Part shown: positions 16,296 to 24,202 of the stretch, in pieces | How positions within the stretch are numbered: the first letter of the stretch is position 1 | Layout: every line of letters starts with the position of its first letter | Assembly (NCBI GenBank): GCA_046152925.1 | Contig: JBJXFX010000025.1 | Location: forward strand, 1-33,763 | Direction of reading: 5' to 3' | Length of the DNA: 33,763 nt | DNA from: CAMAUF01 sp046152925 | GTDB lineage: Bacteria; Chloroflexota; Dehalococcoidia; Tepidiformales; Tepidiformaceae | The notes under the pieces: generated by a model | Database searches by the model: none | The model's input: only the letters and a program-made list of their open reading frames with translations | Told to the model about the DNA's origin: nothing | Translations under genes and position numbers: made by a program

Positions 16296-16301
16296 TACGC
16301 T
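16296..16301 (+). promoter_or_regulatory. -10-like box of lgt, probably giving a leaderless mRNA
   Basis: TACGCT ends 6 nt before the GTG start at 16308, and no Shine-Dalgarno is visible. The hexamer is less canonical than the one before the Uma2 gene. Confidence 0.35.
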
Positions 16302-16307
16302 GCGCGC

Positions 16308-17270
16308 GTGTCCCTCCTGACGCTCCTCCCCTTCCTTTCGATCACGATCGACATCGACCCCGTCATGTTCGACGCCGGGCCCTTCACGCTGACCTGGCAC
16401 GGGCTCTTCACGGCCGTCGGCATCCTCTGCGGAGTCACCCTCTCCGTCTGGCTTTGCAAGAAGGACGGCATCCCGACGGAGACCGGCCAAGAGATCGCGC
16501 TCGTCGCGGTGCCCTGTGCGATCATCGGCGCGCGCCTCTTTTACGTGTTCGAACACTGGGACCGCTTCGAAAACGACATCCCGTCGATCATCACGGACAT
16601 CCAAGAGGGCGGGATCACGCTCTACGGCGGCCTGATCGGCGGCGTCGTGGGCGGGCTCGCCTATGGCCTCATCCGGCGGCTGCCGATCGCCATCTGCCTC
16701 GACGCCGCCGCGCCGGGCATGATCCTCGGCCAGGCCCTCGGCCGCATCGGCGACCTGATCAACGGCGAGCACCTCGCCGACCGCACCAGCCTCCCCTGGG
16801 GCGTCAAGTACGTCCACCCCGATAGCCCGCAGTACAAGGTCTTCGAAGACTCCCGGCGAGTCGGCGGCGACCTCGCGCCCCTCGACTCCTTTCCCGTCCA
16901 TCCAACGGCCGGCGGCTACGAACTGCTCGGCGACCTGATCATCCTCGGCCTCCTTCTTTATGTCGCTCGACGGTGGGTGAAGACGCCCGGCTGGACGTTC
17001 GCCATCTATATGGCGCTCTACGGCGTCCTGCGCTTCGCGCTTTCGTTCACCCGGAACGATGAGCAGAAGATCGCGGATATCCCGGTCCCCATGCTCGTCA
17101 GCGCCCTTGTGGTCGGCGGCGCCATGATGGTCGCGGCAGCCCTCTATCGCTGGCCGGGCCCCATCACGCGCGAATACGCCGAACGGGTGTGGGGCCACCG
17201 CTCGGACCCAGACAACTCGCCCGACGACGCGGCCCCGCCACCGCGCCGACGCGGCCCCGCACGGACATGA
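16308..17270 (+). CDS. lgt: Prolipoprotein diacylglyceryl transferase
   Basis: Membrane enzyme that transfers diacylglycerol from phosphatidylglycerol to the lipobox cysteine of prolipoproteins, the first step of lipoprotein maturation. The 320-residue protein has several transmembrane helices and the family motifs FTLTWHGLF, GARLFYV, GGITLYGGLIGG, GRIGDLINGEH and VHPTAGGYELLGDL. In the signature loop the usual GRIGNFINGE has Asp in place of Asn and Leu in place of Phe. The C-terminal tail is proline- and arginine-rich. The GTG start follows a -10-like hexamer. Its stop overlaps the next gene (ATGA), so the two form a unit. Confidence 0.95.
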   Translation: MSLLTLLPFLSITIDIDPVMFDAGPFTLTWHGLFTAVGILCGVTLSVWLCKKDGIPTETGQEIALVAVPCAIIGARLFYVFEHWDRFENDIPSIITDIQEGGITLYGGLIGGVVGGLAYGLIRRLPIAICLDAAAPGMILGQALGRIGDLINGEHLADRTSLPWGVKYVHPDSPQYKVFEDSRRVGGDLAPLDSFPVHPTAGGYELLGDLIILGLLLYVARRWVKTPGWTFAIYMALYGVLRFALSFTRNDEQKIADIPVPMLVSALVVGGAMMVAAALYRWPGPITREYAERVWGHRSDPDNSPDDAAPPPRRRGPART

Positions 17271-17545
17271 GTTCCGGCGCACGCACCGTCGTCCTTTACA
17301 CGCGCCCAGCCTGTGGGCTCTGCGACGAGGCGGCCCGCGAGCTCGCGCGGCTCGCGCCGCTGCTCGCGCTCAGAATCGAACGCAAAGACGTGACCAGCGA
17401 CGCCAGCCTCTTCGAGCGCTACGGGATGGCCATCCCCGTGGTCGAGCTTGACGGGCGCGAAGTGGCCCGCGCCCCGCTCCGCCCTGGCGTGCTCGAAGCG
17501 AAGCTCCGCGACGCTATCCGCGATACAAGCCCCGCGCCGCGATGA
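17267..17545 (+). CDS. Glutaredoxin-like thioredoxin-fold protein
   Basis: A 92-residue protein of the glutaredoxin/DUF836 type, likely a small thiol-disulfide oxidoreductase. The N-terminal strand and motif VVLYTRPACGLC place the redox pair at C16 and C19 (CGLC). The cis-proline segment reads YGMAIPVVELDGREV. Its ATG overlaps the lgt stop by 4 nt, showing translational coupling. Its 3' end overlaps the 3' end of nadD on the other strand by 32 nt. The physiological partner is unknown. Confidence 0.87.
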   Translation: MSSGARTVVLYTRPACGLCDEAARELARLAPLLALRIERKDVTSDASLFERYGMAIPVVELDGREVARAPLRPGVLEAKLRDAIRDTSPAPR

Positions 17546-18074
17546 AGCTCGCGACCGAGTCCGGCAACAAGTAACGCACCGGCAACCCATCACGGACCCG
17601 ACCCCGGACTAAGGTCGAGGAGATCGCGAGCGGCGGCATCGCCACGGCGTCCACGCCCTCGGGCGGCGGCGGCGCGCCGGGCTTTGGCGCGATCGCCAGC
17701 CGGGCCAACTCCCGGATCCGCTCCGGCTCCTTCCAGTTGGGCAGGTCGGCCAAGGCATCGCTGCCGAGCAACAAGACAATGTCGGCGTGTCCGGCGGCGC
17801 GGAGCTCTGACAAAGTGTCCACCGTGTAGCTCGGCCCCGCGCGCAGCACTTCGCGCGCATCGACCACGAAGGCCGGGTTCCCGCGCACGGCGAGCCGCAC
17901 CATTTCGAGCCGCAGCGGGGCCGGCGTGACGGCGAGGCCGTGCTTTCGCCACGGATCGCCGGCCACCACGAACGAGACGTGGCTCGCTTCGAACTGCTGG
18001 CGCGCGCACTCCGCAAACAGCAGGTGGCCGAAGTGCGGCGGGTCGAAGGTGCCGCCGAACACCAGGAGCGTCAC
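17514..18074 (-). CDS. nadD: Nicotinate-nucleotide adenylyltransferase
   Basis: Converts nicotinate mononucleotide and ATP to deamido-NAD, a late step of NAD synthesis. With the GTG at 18074 as start the protein has 186 residues and opens MTLLVFGGTFDPPHFGHLL, the nucleotidyltransferase signature with H14 and H17 of the (H/T)xGH motif. Later motifs are GSDALADLPNWKEPERI and the C-terminal ISSTLVRGRV. GGGGAG lies about 10 nt upstream of that GTG; an in-frame GTG at 18110 would add twelve atypical residues. It is convergent with the glutaredoxin-like gene and overlaps it by 32 nt. The usual neighbours rsfS and obgE are not here. Confidence 0.94.
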   Translation of the reverse strand: MTLLVFGGTFDPPHFGHLLFAECARQQFEASHVSFVVAGDPWRKHGLAVTPAPLRLEMVRLAVRGNPAFVVDAREVLRAGPSYTVDTLSELRAAGHADIVLLLGSDALADLPNWKEPERIRELARLAIAPKPGAPPPPEGVDAVAMPPLAISSTLVRGRVRDGLPVRYLLPDSVASFIAARGLYRG

Positions 18075-18232
18075 GGACCGGCGCTCCCCAAGCTGACGCC
18101 ACCTGTCCACCTGAAGTTGCCGAAACCGTTACGGATTCTCATCCTCTTCCTTACCGCCGATCCACTACGCTGGGGCCACGTCGCGGACCGGGCGAGAGTT
18201 GCAGCGTCACCGCCCGGAATCCACGCCCCCCA

Positions 18233-18280
18233 GCGCGCCGCGGATGCCATCCTACCTACCTCTCCCCATCCGCGGCGCGC
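18233..18280. repeat. Long perfect inverted repeat (hairpin)
   Basis: Arms GCGCGCCGCGGATG (18233-18246) and its exact complement (18267-18280) flank 20 nt rich in C and T. A CCCCCTTTT run follows on the plus strand. No annotated gene ends here, so it is not an obvious terminator for a neighbour. Confidence 0.75.
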
Positions 18281-18378
18281 ATCCCAACCCCCTTTTCGTT
18301 AACTCCGCGGCCCTTTCTGCGTTTTCCCTCGTGCCGGCCCTTGATCGTCAGGGGAGGTGAGCGTATCTCCATTACCAA

Positions 18379-18406
18379 GTGCCGGGCGGGTCGAGTCGCC
18401 GGGCAC
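18379..18406 (+). repeat. Hairpin in the presumed 5' leader of the secreted protein gene
   Basis: GTGCC and GGCG (18379-18388, with one unpaired G) pair with CGCC and GGCAC (18397-18406) around an eight-base loop, about 75 nt before the ATG at 18481. Confidence 0.55.
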
Positions 18407-18480
18407 ACTGGTTTTCAGCGCTTGTCAGGGCGCTTGTCACAACGACGTCGCGGGGTGCGTCCCAGAGGCCTGGGGGCTCT

Positions 18481-21400
18481 ATGCCGCGTCGCACTTTCCG
18501 CCCGTTCGTCCTGCTCGCCACACTGGCTGGCCTGCTCATCGGCATCAGCGGCGACCGCGTGGATCACCCGCCAGCGGCTTTGGCCCAAGGGAGCGAAGTC
18601 TTCACCGCGGTCATCCCCGGGAAAGTGTATTCGGGCATCCCGTCGCATCCCGGCCTCGCCGACGCCGACCCCACGAACGGCACCAACGGATACTGCGTCA
18701 AGGTCGCGAACGAAGGCCACGCCTCGATTGGGACCAACTTCGGCTTCCAGGTCGTCAACGGCGTCATCCTCAGCACTTCCTTCTTCAATAACGGCTCCGC
18801 CGAAACCACTGACGACGTCTACTGCGTGGTCGCCACTGCCACCCGTATCGAGTCGGAGACCCTCCCCCGCCCGGATATGGTCATCACCTGGGACTACCTG
18901 ACGGACGGCGCGGTTGCGCAAGCGACGCTCGCCGTACAGGTCGTCACCGTCCAGCTCATGCCCAAGGACGGCGTCGTCCGCGGTGTCGCCCAAACCTGCA
19001 CCTTCGGCTGGGACCCGACCTTCCTCACCGGCGAAGACTCCAACGACCCGCAAGTCCTGCCGAACCCGCTCGACATCGTCCGCGTCGACGACTGGGCCGT
19101 GAGCCCGCCGGCGACCAACGTCGGAGTCCTGCGCCATGGGTCGGAGTGGTGCTTCAACTCCACCGCCAACGCCCCAACGAGCGATGTCGACATCGCCTTC
19201 ACCTTCTGGGCGACCTACAACGTCCAGCTCACCGCCGACGACCACCTGATCACGGAGTCCCTCACCGACGCCTTCGACATCGACAACGCCGAGGCGCCCG
19301 AACTGCGCCACATGACGCCCCTCGACGGGCTCGGCGGCGGCGGTCAGGTCGACGAGTTCCCGATTGCACCCACCCACGTCATCGGTGCGGTCCACGCCGC
19401 CTGCGTCATCCCCTCCGACGTCGTCGACACCTTGAGCCCGGCCGACATCAACTTCTTCAGCGACGACGGCGCGCTCCCCTCACACGTCTCGGTCTTCTAT
19501 AACGACGGCACCTACGGCGTGCCCGATGGCACCCTCTGCTTCAGCTGGACATCCGAAGTCCCGGGGCACCAGTTCGTCTCGCTCTCCTACACGGCGGGCG
19601 TCGGCGGGCCAATGAACCCCGGCGTCACGCCGAAGGTGCTGTTCGCCGCTTGGGACACCAACGGCGACGGCAACGACCTTCCCGAGGAGCAAGGCGCGCA
19701 GCTCTCGATCGCCTGGGCCAGGATCGACCACACGCGCATCACCAGCGGCGGCACGTTCGACACGGCGCCGGTCACCTTTGCCGAGATCCCGATCGGGATC
19801 ACGTTCAACGCCGCCGACGGGCGCTACATCGGCGGCGCCTCCGTCACCGAGTGGGTTGTGGGCCGGATCGGCAATGGCCCGCTGGAGCCGCTCGACGGCG
19901 TCCCCGTCCGAGTCGAAATTGCCTCCTTCTGCGGCTACATCGTGACCGATTCCGGGCCCGCCCAGGTGGTCGAAGCCACGACCTCGGGAGGCGGCATCTC
20001 GGTCTCGGTCGCCATCGACTTCGATGGCAGCTGCGGCCCGAACAACGTCATCCGCCTGGAGTTTCGCGCGAAATACCCGCCAATCACCGACGAAGGCCAG
20101 AAGATCGACCTCGAGTACGTCACCTTCCGCCTCCAGTACTCGGTCCCGCAGATCGCGCCGCAGGTACTCTGGATTCATTCGACCGCGACGCTGAGCTTCA
20201 GCTTCTCCGGCGACGATGACTGCGACGCCGAGGTGCCCCAGTTCGTGCGCGAATCGGGCCAGCCGGGCGCCTTCATCCCCGGTCCGGGCGTCAACGTCCG
20301 CGGGCCCGACCAAGCCTTCGGCACCTTCGATGCCTGTAGCGCCACCGTCCGCTACGAAAGCGAAGTGCCGGGCGAAGTCGACATCACGGCCAACATGGTC
20401 GGGCGCGAATTCACCAAGGTGCACTACACCCTCTACTTCCTGGCGCTCGAAGACATCGTCCTCACCACGGCAGAAGAGCAGACGGTCTCCGAATTCGGCC
20501 CGATTAGCGCCAAGGTCCGCGGCTGGTTCCTCGGCGACAACCCCTCCGGCCGCCCCGAGGAGAAGAAGCCCGACGGCCGCGTCCTCCCGGCCGACCGCTG
20601 GATTCTGCCCGACGACTGGGACAAGCTCCGCGGCCCGGCCGAGCACCGCTCGGGCGGCTCCGCCGGCGTGCCGCCGATCAAAGTCACCTTCTTCATGGAG
20701 AACGAAGGCGTCCGCAACAACTACAAGACGGGCGTCAAGAACGGCGCATCCGGCTTCTTCCTCGCCGACAAAGACGTCTTCGCGTCCGACTTCAACATCA
20801 ATCCCGAGACGCGCGTCCCGAGCCTCCTCGGCAGCATCAACCGGCCGCGCATCCTCAGCGAGTGGACCGACGCCCCCACGAAGAAGGATGTCGGCGACGG
20901 CGTCGCGGATCTCCTCACCTGGGGCGACCTGAACCTCACCTATGAGGAGTGCGCGATCAACGTGCCCACCGGCAACGCACACTGCCAAGTCGACGACATC
21001 GTCGGTCGCGCGACCTATTACGCACTGGTCGACTACCCAGTGACGCCAAAGGGCAAGTTCCCGCCGATCCGGAGCAACACGGTCTCCAAGCGGTTCACCT
21101 GGGAAGGCTACAAAGAAGTCACGGTCGAAGACGGCCCGGTCGCCCACGAGAAGTACGTCGTCGTGCACCTCAAGGACCGCGACGGCTTCTGCGACGCCAT
21201 CTCGATCAACAACGTGCTCGGCACGCGCCCGATCGAATTCAAGGTCGACAACGGCGAGGGCATCATCCTCACCGCGGCCGATAACCCCTCCGCAATCGAG
21301 AAGGACTTCCGGCGTCAGGCCTGGTCCACCACCTTCGATACCGAAACCGACCTCGGTACGCCCATGAACCAGCACATCGCCCAGCCAACCCTGATCGACG

Positions 21401-22158
21401 ATGAGTGCCAGGCGTGGATCAAAGTCAGCGATAGCCTGATGCGGCCGATGAACGTCCTCGTCAGCATCCCCGGCCCGGCGATCAAGGCGCCCACGGTCCG
21501 CATCACGGGCTTGACGTGCGGCCTTGGCGGCTTCGCCGTCGTCACGAACGTCGGCGATTCGCTCGTCTCGCTCGCCGGGCTCGCCATCCGCAGCGCCAAG
21601 TCGAGCACCACCGGCGGCGCACCTGGCATCCAGATCTCCGACGAAGAGCACCTCGGCCTCGTCGGCCACCTGGAACCCGGCAAGAGCGCGGTCATCACCA
21701 GCGAGCAGCCGCGCTTCCCGTGGGTCGGGCTCTCGGGCCAGTCGGGCGCGTTCGGCGCCACTGGCGACTACGCGCGCCTTGTCTGGGAGGAAGAGACGAT
21801 CACCTTCGCGGAGTGCGGCGGCGCCATCACGCAGTTCGCCTTCCCCACGCCGCTCATTGACCTCGAAGGCAGCCTCCTGCTCGATGTCCTGGTCACCTTC
21901 GAAGCCACCACCACCGTGCAGCTGATGGCTGGCTGGAACCTCATCTCCACCGGCGACGGCAGCCTCTCGATCGAGGACGCCCTCGGCACGAACGCCGCCA
22001 AGCTCGGCGGAATCTTCCACTGGACACCCGATCTCGCTACCTGGCTGCGCTACGTCCCGGACATCCCGGCCGATGCCCAGACCCTCACGGAGCTCGGCGC
22101 CGGCAAAGCGTATTGGGTGCTCGCCAAAGAACCGTTTACGCTCACTATCCCTAAGTAG
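18481..22158 (+). CDS. Large secreted protein with C-terminal GWNLI domain, function unknown
   Basis: A 1225-residue exported protein. The signal peptide (about 1-36) reads MPRRTFRPFVLLATLAGLLI and continues to ALAQG. Most of the sequence looks like a series of extracellular beta-sandwich modules rich in Asp, Thr, Val and Gly, with scattered cysteines that could form disulfides; I do not recognise a catalytic motif. The last 85 residues (VQLMAGWNLISTGDGSLSIE, then HWTPDLATWLRYVPDIPADA and ELGAGKAYWVLA) match a C-terminal module seen repeatedly on secreted Chloroflexota proteins. ATG 18481 follows a GGGGG stretch and begins the signal peptide; an upstream in-frame start at 18379 would place 34 residues in front of it. 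A surface-anchored protein gene lies 70 nt downstream. It may be a cell-surface or S-layer-like protein, which is inference. Confidence 0.8.
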   Translation: MPRRTFRPFVLLATLAGLLIGISGDRVDHPPAALAQGSEVFTAVIPGKVYSGIPSHPGLADADPTNGTNGYCVKVANEGHASIGTNFGFQVVNGVILSTSFFNNGSAETTDDVYCVVATATRIESETLPRPDMVITWDYLTDGAVAQATLAVQVVTVQLMPKDGVVRGVAQTCTFGWDPTFLTGEDSNDPQVLPNPLDIVRVDDWAVSPPATNVGVLRHGSEWCFNSTANAPTSDVDIAFTFWATYNVQLTADDHLITESLTDAFDIDNAEAPELRHMTPLDGLGGGGQVDEFPIAPTHVIGAVHAACVIPSDVVDTLSPADINFFSDDGALPSHVSVFYNDGTYGVPDGTLCFSWTSEVPGHQFVSLSYTAGVGGPMNPGVTPKVLFAAWDTNGDGNDLPEEQGAQLSIAWARIDHTRITSGGTFDTAPVTFAEIPIGITFNAADGRYIGGASVTEWVVGRIGNGPLEPLDGVPVRVEIASFCGYIVTDSGPAQVVEATTSGGGISVSVAIDFDGSCGPNNVIRLEFRAKYPPITDEGQKIDLEYVTFRLQYSVPQIAPQVLWIHSTATLSFSFSGDDDCDAEVPQFVRESGQPGAFIPGPGVNVRGPDQAFGTFDACSATVRYESEVPGEVDITANMVGREFTKVHYTLYFLALEDIVLTTAEEQTVSEFGPISAKVRGWFLGDNPSGRPEEKKPDGRVLPADRWILPDDWDKLRGPAEHRSGGSAGVPPIKVTFFMENEGVRNNYKTGVKNGASGFFLADKDVFASDFNINPETRVPSLLGSINRPRILSEWTDAPTKKDVGDGVADLLTWGDLNLTYEECAINVPTGNAHCQVDDIVGRATYYALVDYPVTPKGKFPPIRSNTVSKRFTWEGYKEVTVEDGPVAHEKYVVVHLKDRDGFCDAISINNVLGTRPIEFKVDNGEGIILTAADNPSAIEKDFRRQAWSTTFDTETDLGTPMNQHIAQPTLIDDECQAWIKVSDSLMRPMNVLVSIPGPAIKAPTVRITGLTCGLGGFAVVTNVGDSLVSLAGLAIRSAKSSTTGGAPGIQISDEEHLGLVGHLEPGKSAVITSEQPRFPWVGLSGQSGAFGATGDYARLVWEEETITFAECGGAITQFAFPTPLIDLEGSLLLDVLVTFEATTTVQLMAGWNLISTGDGSLSIEDALGTNAAKLGGIFHWTPDLATWLRYVPDIPADAQTLTELGAGKAYWVLAKEPFTLTIPK

Positions 22159-22167
22159 TGGCGCCTC

Positions 22168-22201
22168 GGGGCCTGCTTCGGTAACCTCGAAGCAGGTCCC
22201 C
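22168..22201 (+). terminator. Hairpin after the large secreted protein gene
   Basis: GGGG plus CCTGCTTCG (22168-22180) pairs with CGAAGCAGG and CCCC (22188-22201), with one bulged T and a seven-base loop. It starts 10 nt after the stop codon and lacks a T tract, so it may only attenuate transcription into the next gene. Confidence 0.65.
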
Positions 22202-22227
22202 ACACCCTCAGCCCCCCACGGTTGCTC

Positions 22228-22983
22228 ATGCGCTGGTATCTCACCGCCCTCTCGACGCTTGTCCTTCTCGCCGCGACGGGTCTCCCTGTCCGCGGCGCGA
22301 GCGCGCAAGCATTCGGCCCGCCGATGACCGTTTTTGGTTCGGTGACCGACTCAGCTGGCCAGGTCCCCGAAGACCTCGTGGTCGAGGCGTTCGTCGGCCA
22401 GACGGTCTGTGGCAAGGGGAAGACGCAATTCACCGGCGAAGGCGCCGGCCGCGTCACCGTCTACTTTGCGGACGTCGTCTCCCGCGAGCAGACCGCCGGC
22501 TGCGGCGCCAGCGGCTCCGAAGTGCGCATCAAAATCGGCGACCGCTTCGCCACCCAGACCGTCCGCTGGCAAGCCGGCCCCATGCAGCTCGACGTTGTCT
22601 TCGGCTCAGCGACCCCAGCCGCCATCCCCACCTTCACCCCCGCCCCGACGCGCACCCCGACCCCGACGCGCGCCGCCAACGCCGTCACACCGACCCCCGG
22701 CGGCCCGACGCCTTCCGGCACCGCAGCGCAAGGCACCACCACCGGCACCGCCACGGCGGGAGCATCGGGCACAGCCACGGCCGGCACCCCGACCATCCCC
22801 GGGACGATCCGCGGCGGCCTCGGCAGCCCTTCGGCCCCCAGCACGGGCGGCAACGACGATGACGGTGGCGGCTTCCCCATCTGGGGCGCTGTCTTGCTGG
22901 TGATCGCGGGCATCGCGCTCGTCGGCGGCGGCGTCGGCTTCCTCATGGCCCAAAGCCGCAAGGACCGCGACGCCAACCCGTAG
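22228..22983 (+). CDS. Membrane-anchored cell-surface protein with Thr/Pro-rich stalk
   Basis: A 251-residue protein with four parts: signal peptide (about 1-28, ending GASAQA), a small beta domain (about 30-125, FGSVTDSAGQVPEDLVVEAF, then DRFATQTVRWQAGPMQLDVV), a low-complexity Thr/Pro/Ala/Gly stalk (about 128-205), and a C-terminal transmembrane helix (PIWGAVLLVIAGIALVGGGV) with a charged cytoplasmic tail KDRDANP. The N-terminal domain looks like a carboxypeptidase-regulatory-like or DUF-type beta module with two cysteines. The layout suggests a surface adhesin or anchor. It follows the large secreted protein gene by 70 nt and could be its anchor partner, which is inference. ATG 22228 is taken over a TTG two codons earlier. 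Confidence 0.75.
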   Translation: MRWYLTALSTLVLLAATGLPVRGASAQAFGPPMTVFGSVTDSAGQVPEDLVVEAFVGQTVCGKGKTQFTGEGAGRVTVYFADVVSREQTAGCGASGSEVRIKIGDRFATQTVRWQAGPMQLDVVFGSATPAAIPTFTPAPTRTPTPTRAANAVTPTPGGPTPSGTAAQGTTTGTATAGASGTATAGTPTIPGTIRGGLGSPSAPSTGGNDDDGGGFPIWGAVLLVIAGIALVGGGVGFLMAQSRKDRDANP

Positions 22984-23107
22984 CCCCCCGCTCCATGAAC
23001 CACACCCATCTCGCGGCCTTCAAGCCGGCCCACCCGCTCGCGCTGTGCTGTGAGGAAAGGTCGGGAGCCAACCGCTGGCCCCCACTCTCGCGAGCGAAGC
23101 CCCGGCT

Positions 23108-23145
23108 TCCTCTCCCCGGCGAGGGAGAGGACCGAGGTGAGGGGG
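23108..23145. repeat. REP-like dispersed palindromic element, copy 2
   Basis: Perfect stem TCCTCTCCC (23108-23116) with GGGAGAGGA (23123-23131) around six bases, followed by a GAGGTGAGGGGG tail. It shares layout and tail with the element at 1924-1968. It is the main feature of the 255-bp gap 22984-23238. Confidence 0.55.
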
Positions 23146-23238
23146 AGGCGGAGCGGGAGACGGGCCGCGAAGTCCGGTCTACGGTCAACGGTCCGCAAGT
23201 TTCTTCCCCCGCGAGCGGCACCGAACCCGATCGCACCC

Positions 23239-24162
23239 TCACGAAGGCGCGTGGGGCATGACCTCGGCCGCGAACCGCTCGGCCGCTTCCTCCCGGCCCT
23301 CCGCCCCGCCCCGCGCGACGATGTCGAAGCCAAGGTGCTGGATCCCGGCCGCGCGGTAGGTCGCCAGCTGTTCGAGCATCTTCGCCGGGCTTCCCGCAAG
23401 CGACTTCTCCGGGTCCATCACCCCATCGAAATCGAGATAGACGCGGGTCGAAAAGCCGATCGTCGCCGGGTCGCGGCCGGATTGCTCGGCCAGCTGGCGG
23501 ATACGCGCCCAACCCTCGCGCAGCTTCGCGAGCGGCGTGAAGGCCGCGTGGAAGGTGTCGCCATACCTCACCACCCGCCGGAACGCGGCCTCCGTGTCGC
23601 CCCCGACCCAGATGGGTACGTGGCCTTGCGGCGGTTTCGGGCTAAATCCGAGCTTCGGGAACGGATAGAAGCGGCCGCCCTCGTTTGCAGGCTCGGGCTT
23701 CGTGAAGAGCTCCTCGAAGACGTCAAGCTGTTCGTCGGCGCGAGAGCCGCGATGGTCGAACGGCATCCCGAGCGCGTCGAACTCCTCCCTCATCCAGCCG
23801 ACACCGACCCCGAGGATCGCCCGGCCGTTCGAGACAGCGTCCAGCGTCGCGATCAGTTTCGCCGTCTGGACGGGCGGCCGGTAGCCGAGGATGAGCACGG
23901 TCGTCCCCAGCCGGAGCCGCTCCGTGACCGCCGCCGCGAAGATCAGCGTCCCCAGCGGGTCGAGCCAGGGCATCGTGTTTGGCGCGGGAAAATCGCCGTT
24001 GGCGCTGTAGGGATACTCGCTCTCGATCCCCTGGGGCCAGGCGATGTGGTCGCTCACCCAGCCCGAGTGGTATCCGAGCCGGTCCGCAAGCTGCGAAAAG
24101 CGGATGAGGTGTTCACGCGTGGCGTGGATGCCCATTTGCGGCAGGTGGACGCCGAACTCCAT
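23239..24162 (-). CDS. LLM class F420-dependent oxidoreductase
   Basis: A 307-residue luciferase-like TIM-barrel enzyme, probably using coenzyme F420 for hydride transfer. It starts MEFGVHLPQMG and contains LADRLGYHSGWVSDHIAWP, TERLRLGTTVLILGYRPPVQ followed by TAKLIATLD, the core GRAILGVGVGWMREEFDALG, and PKPPQGHVPIWVGGDTEAA, matching TIGR03619-like F420 families. Substrates in this family vary widely. ATG 24162 has TGGAG about 8 nt upstream; a longer in-frame extension runs into the preceding gene. It lies 40 nt after the end of a co-directional exported-protein gene but is probably functionally unrelated to it. It implies that the organism makes F420. Confidence 0.92.
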   Translation of the reverse strand: MEFGVHLPQMGIHATREHLIRFSQLADRLGYHSGWVSDHIAWPQGIESEYPYSANGDFPAPNTMPWLDPLGTLIFAAAVTERLRLGTTVLILGYRPPVQTAKLIATLDAVSNGRAILGVGVGWMREEFDALGMPFDHRGSRADEQLDVFEELFTKPEPANEGGRFYPFPKLGFSPKPPQGHVPIWVGGDTEAAFRRVVRYGDTFHAAFTPLAKLREGWARIRQLAEQSGRDPATIGFSTRVYLDFDGVMDPEKSLAGSPAKMLEQLATYRAAGIQHLGFDIVARGGAEGREEAAERFAAEVMPHAPS

Positions 24163-24202
24163 GGCGGTGCTCCAGAGGGAGGGTGCCGGGAGTCTACGCT
24201 TT

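Larger units (their letters stand above)
18075..18480. other. Structured non-coding region between nadD and the large secreted protein
   Basis: About 400 bp between divergent genes with no supported coding sequence. It contains a 14-bp perfect inverted repeat (18233-18246 with 18267-18280) around a pyrimidine-rich loop, a second hairpin at 18379-18406, and a tandem 10-nt direct repeat GCGCTTGTCA at 18418-18427 and 18430-18439. It probably forms the promoter and 5' leader of the secreted protein gene. I could not match it to a riboswitch class. Confidence 0.5.

Noticed and set aside
18341..18480. Riboswitch (cyclic-di-GMP, THF or ZTP type) in the leader of the secreted protein gene
   Set aside because: Hairpins are present, but I could not find the conserved core bases of any of these classes, so it is reported only as unclassified structure.
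19480..22308. 942-codon open frame antisense to the large secreted protein
   Set aside because: The plus frame has a signal peptide and a recognisable C-terminal module; the antisense frame has neither.
22609..22830. Thr/Pro-rich repetitive DNA as a possible tandem repeat or CRISPR
   Set aside because: It is the low-complexity stalk of the surface protein; no regular repeat-spacer structure exists.
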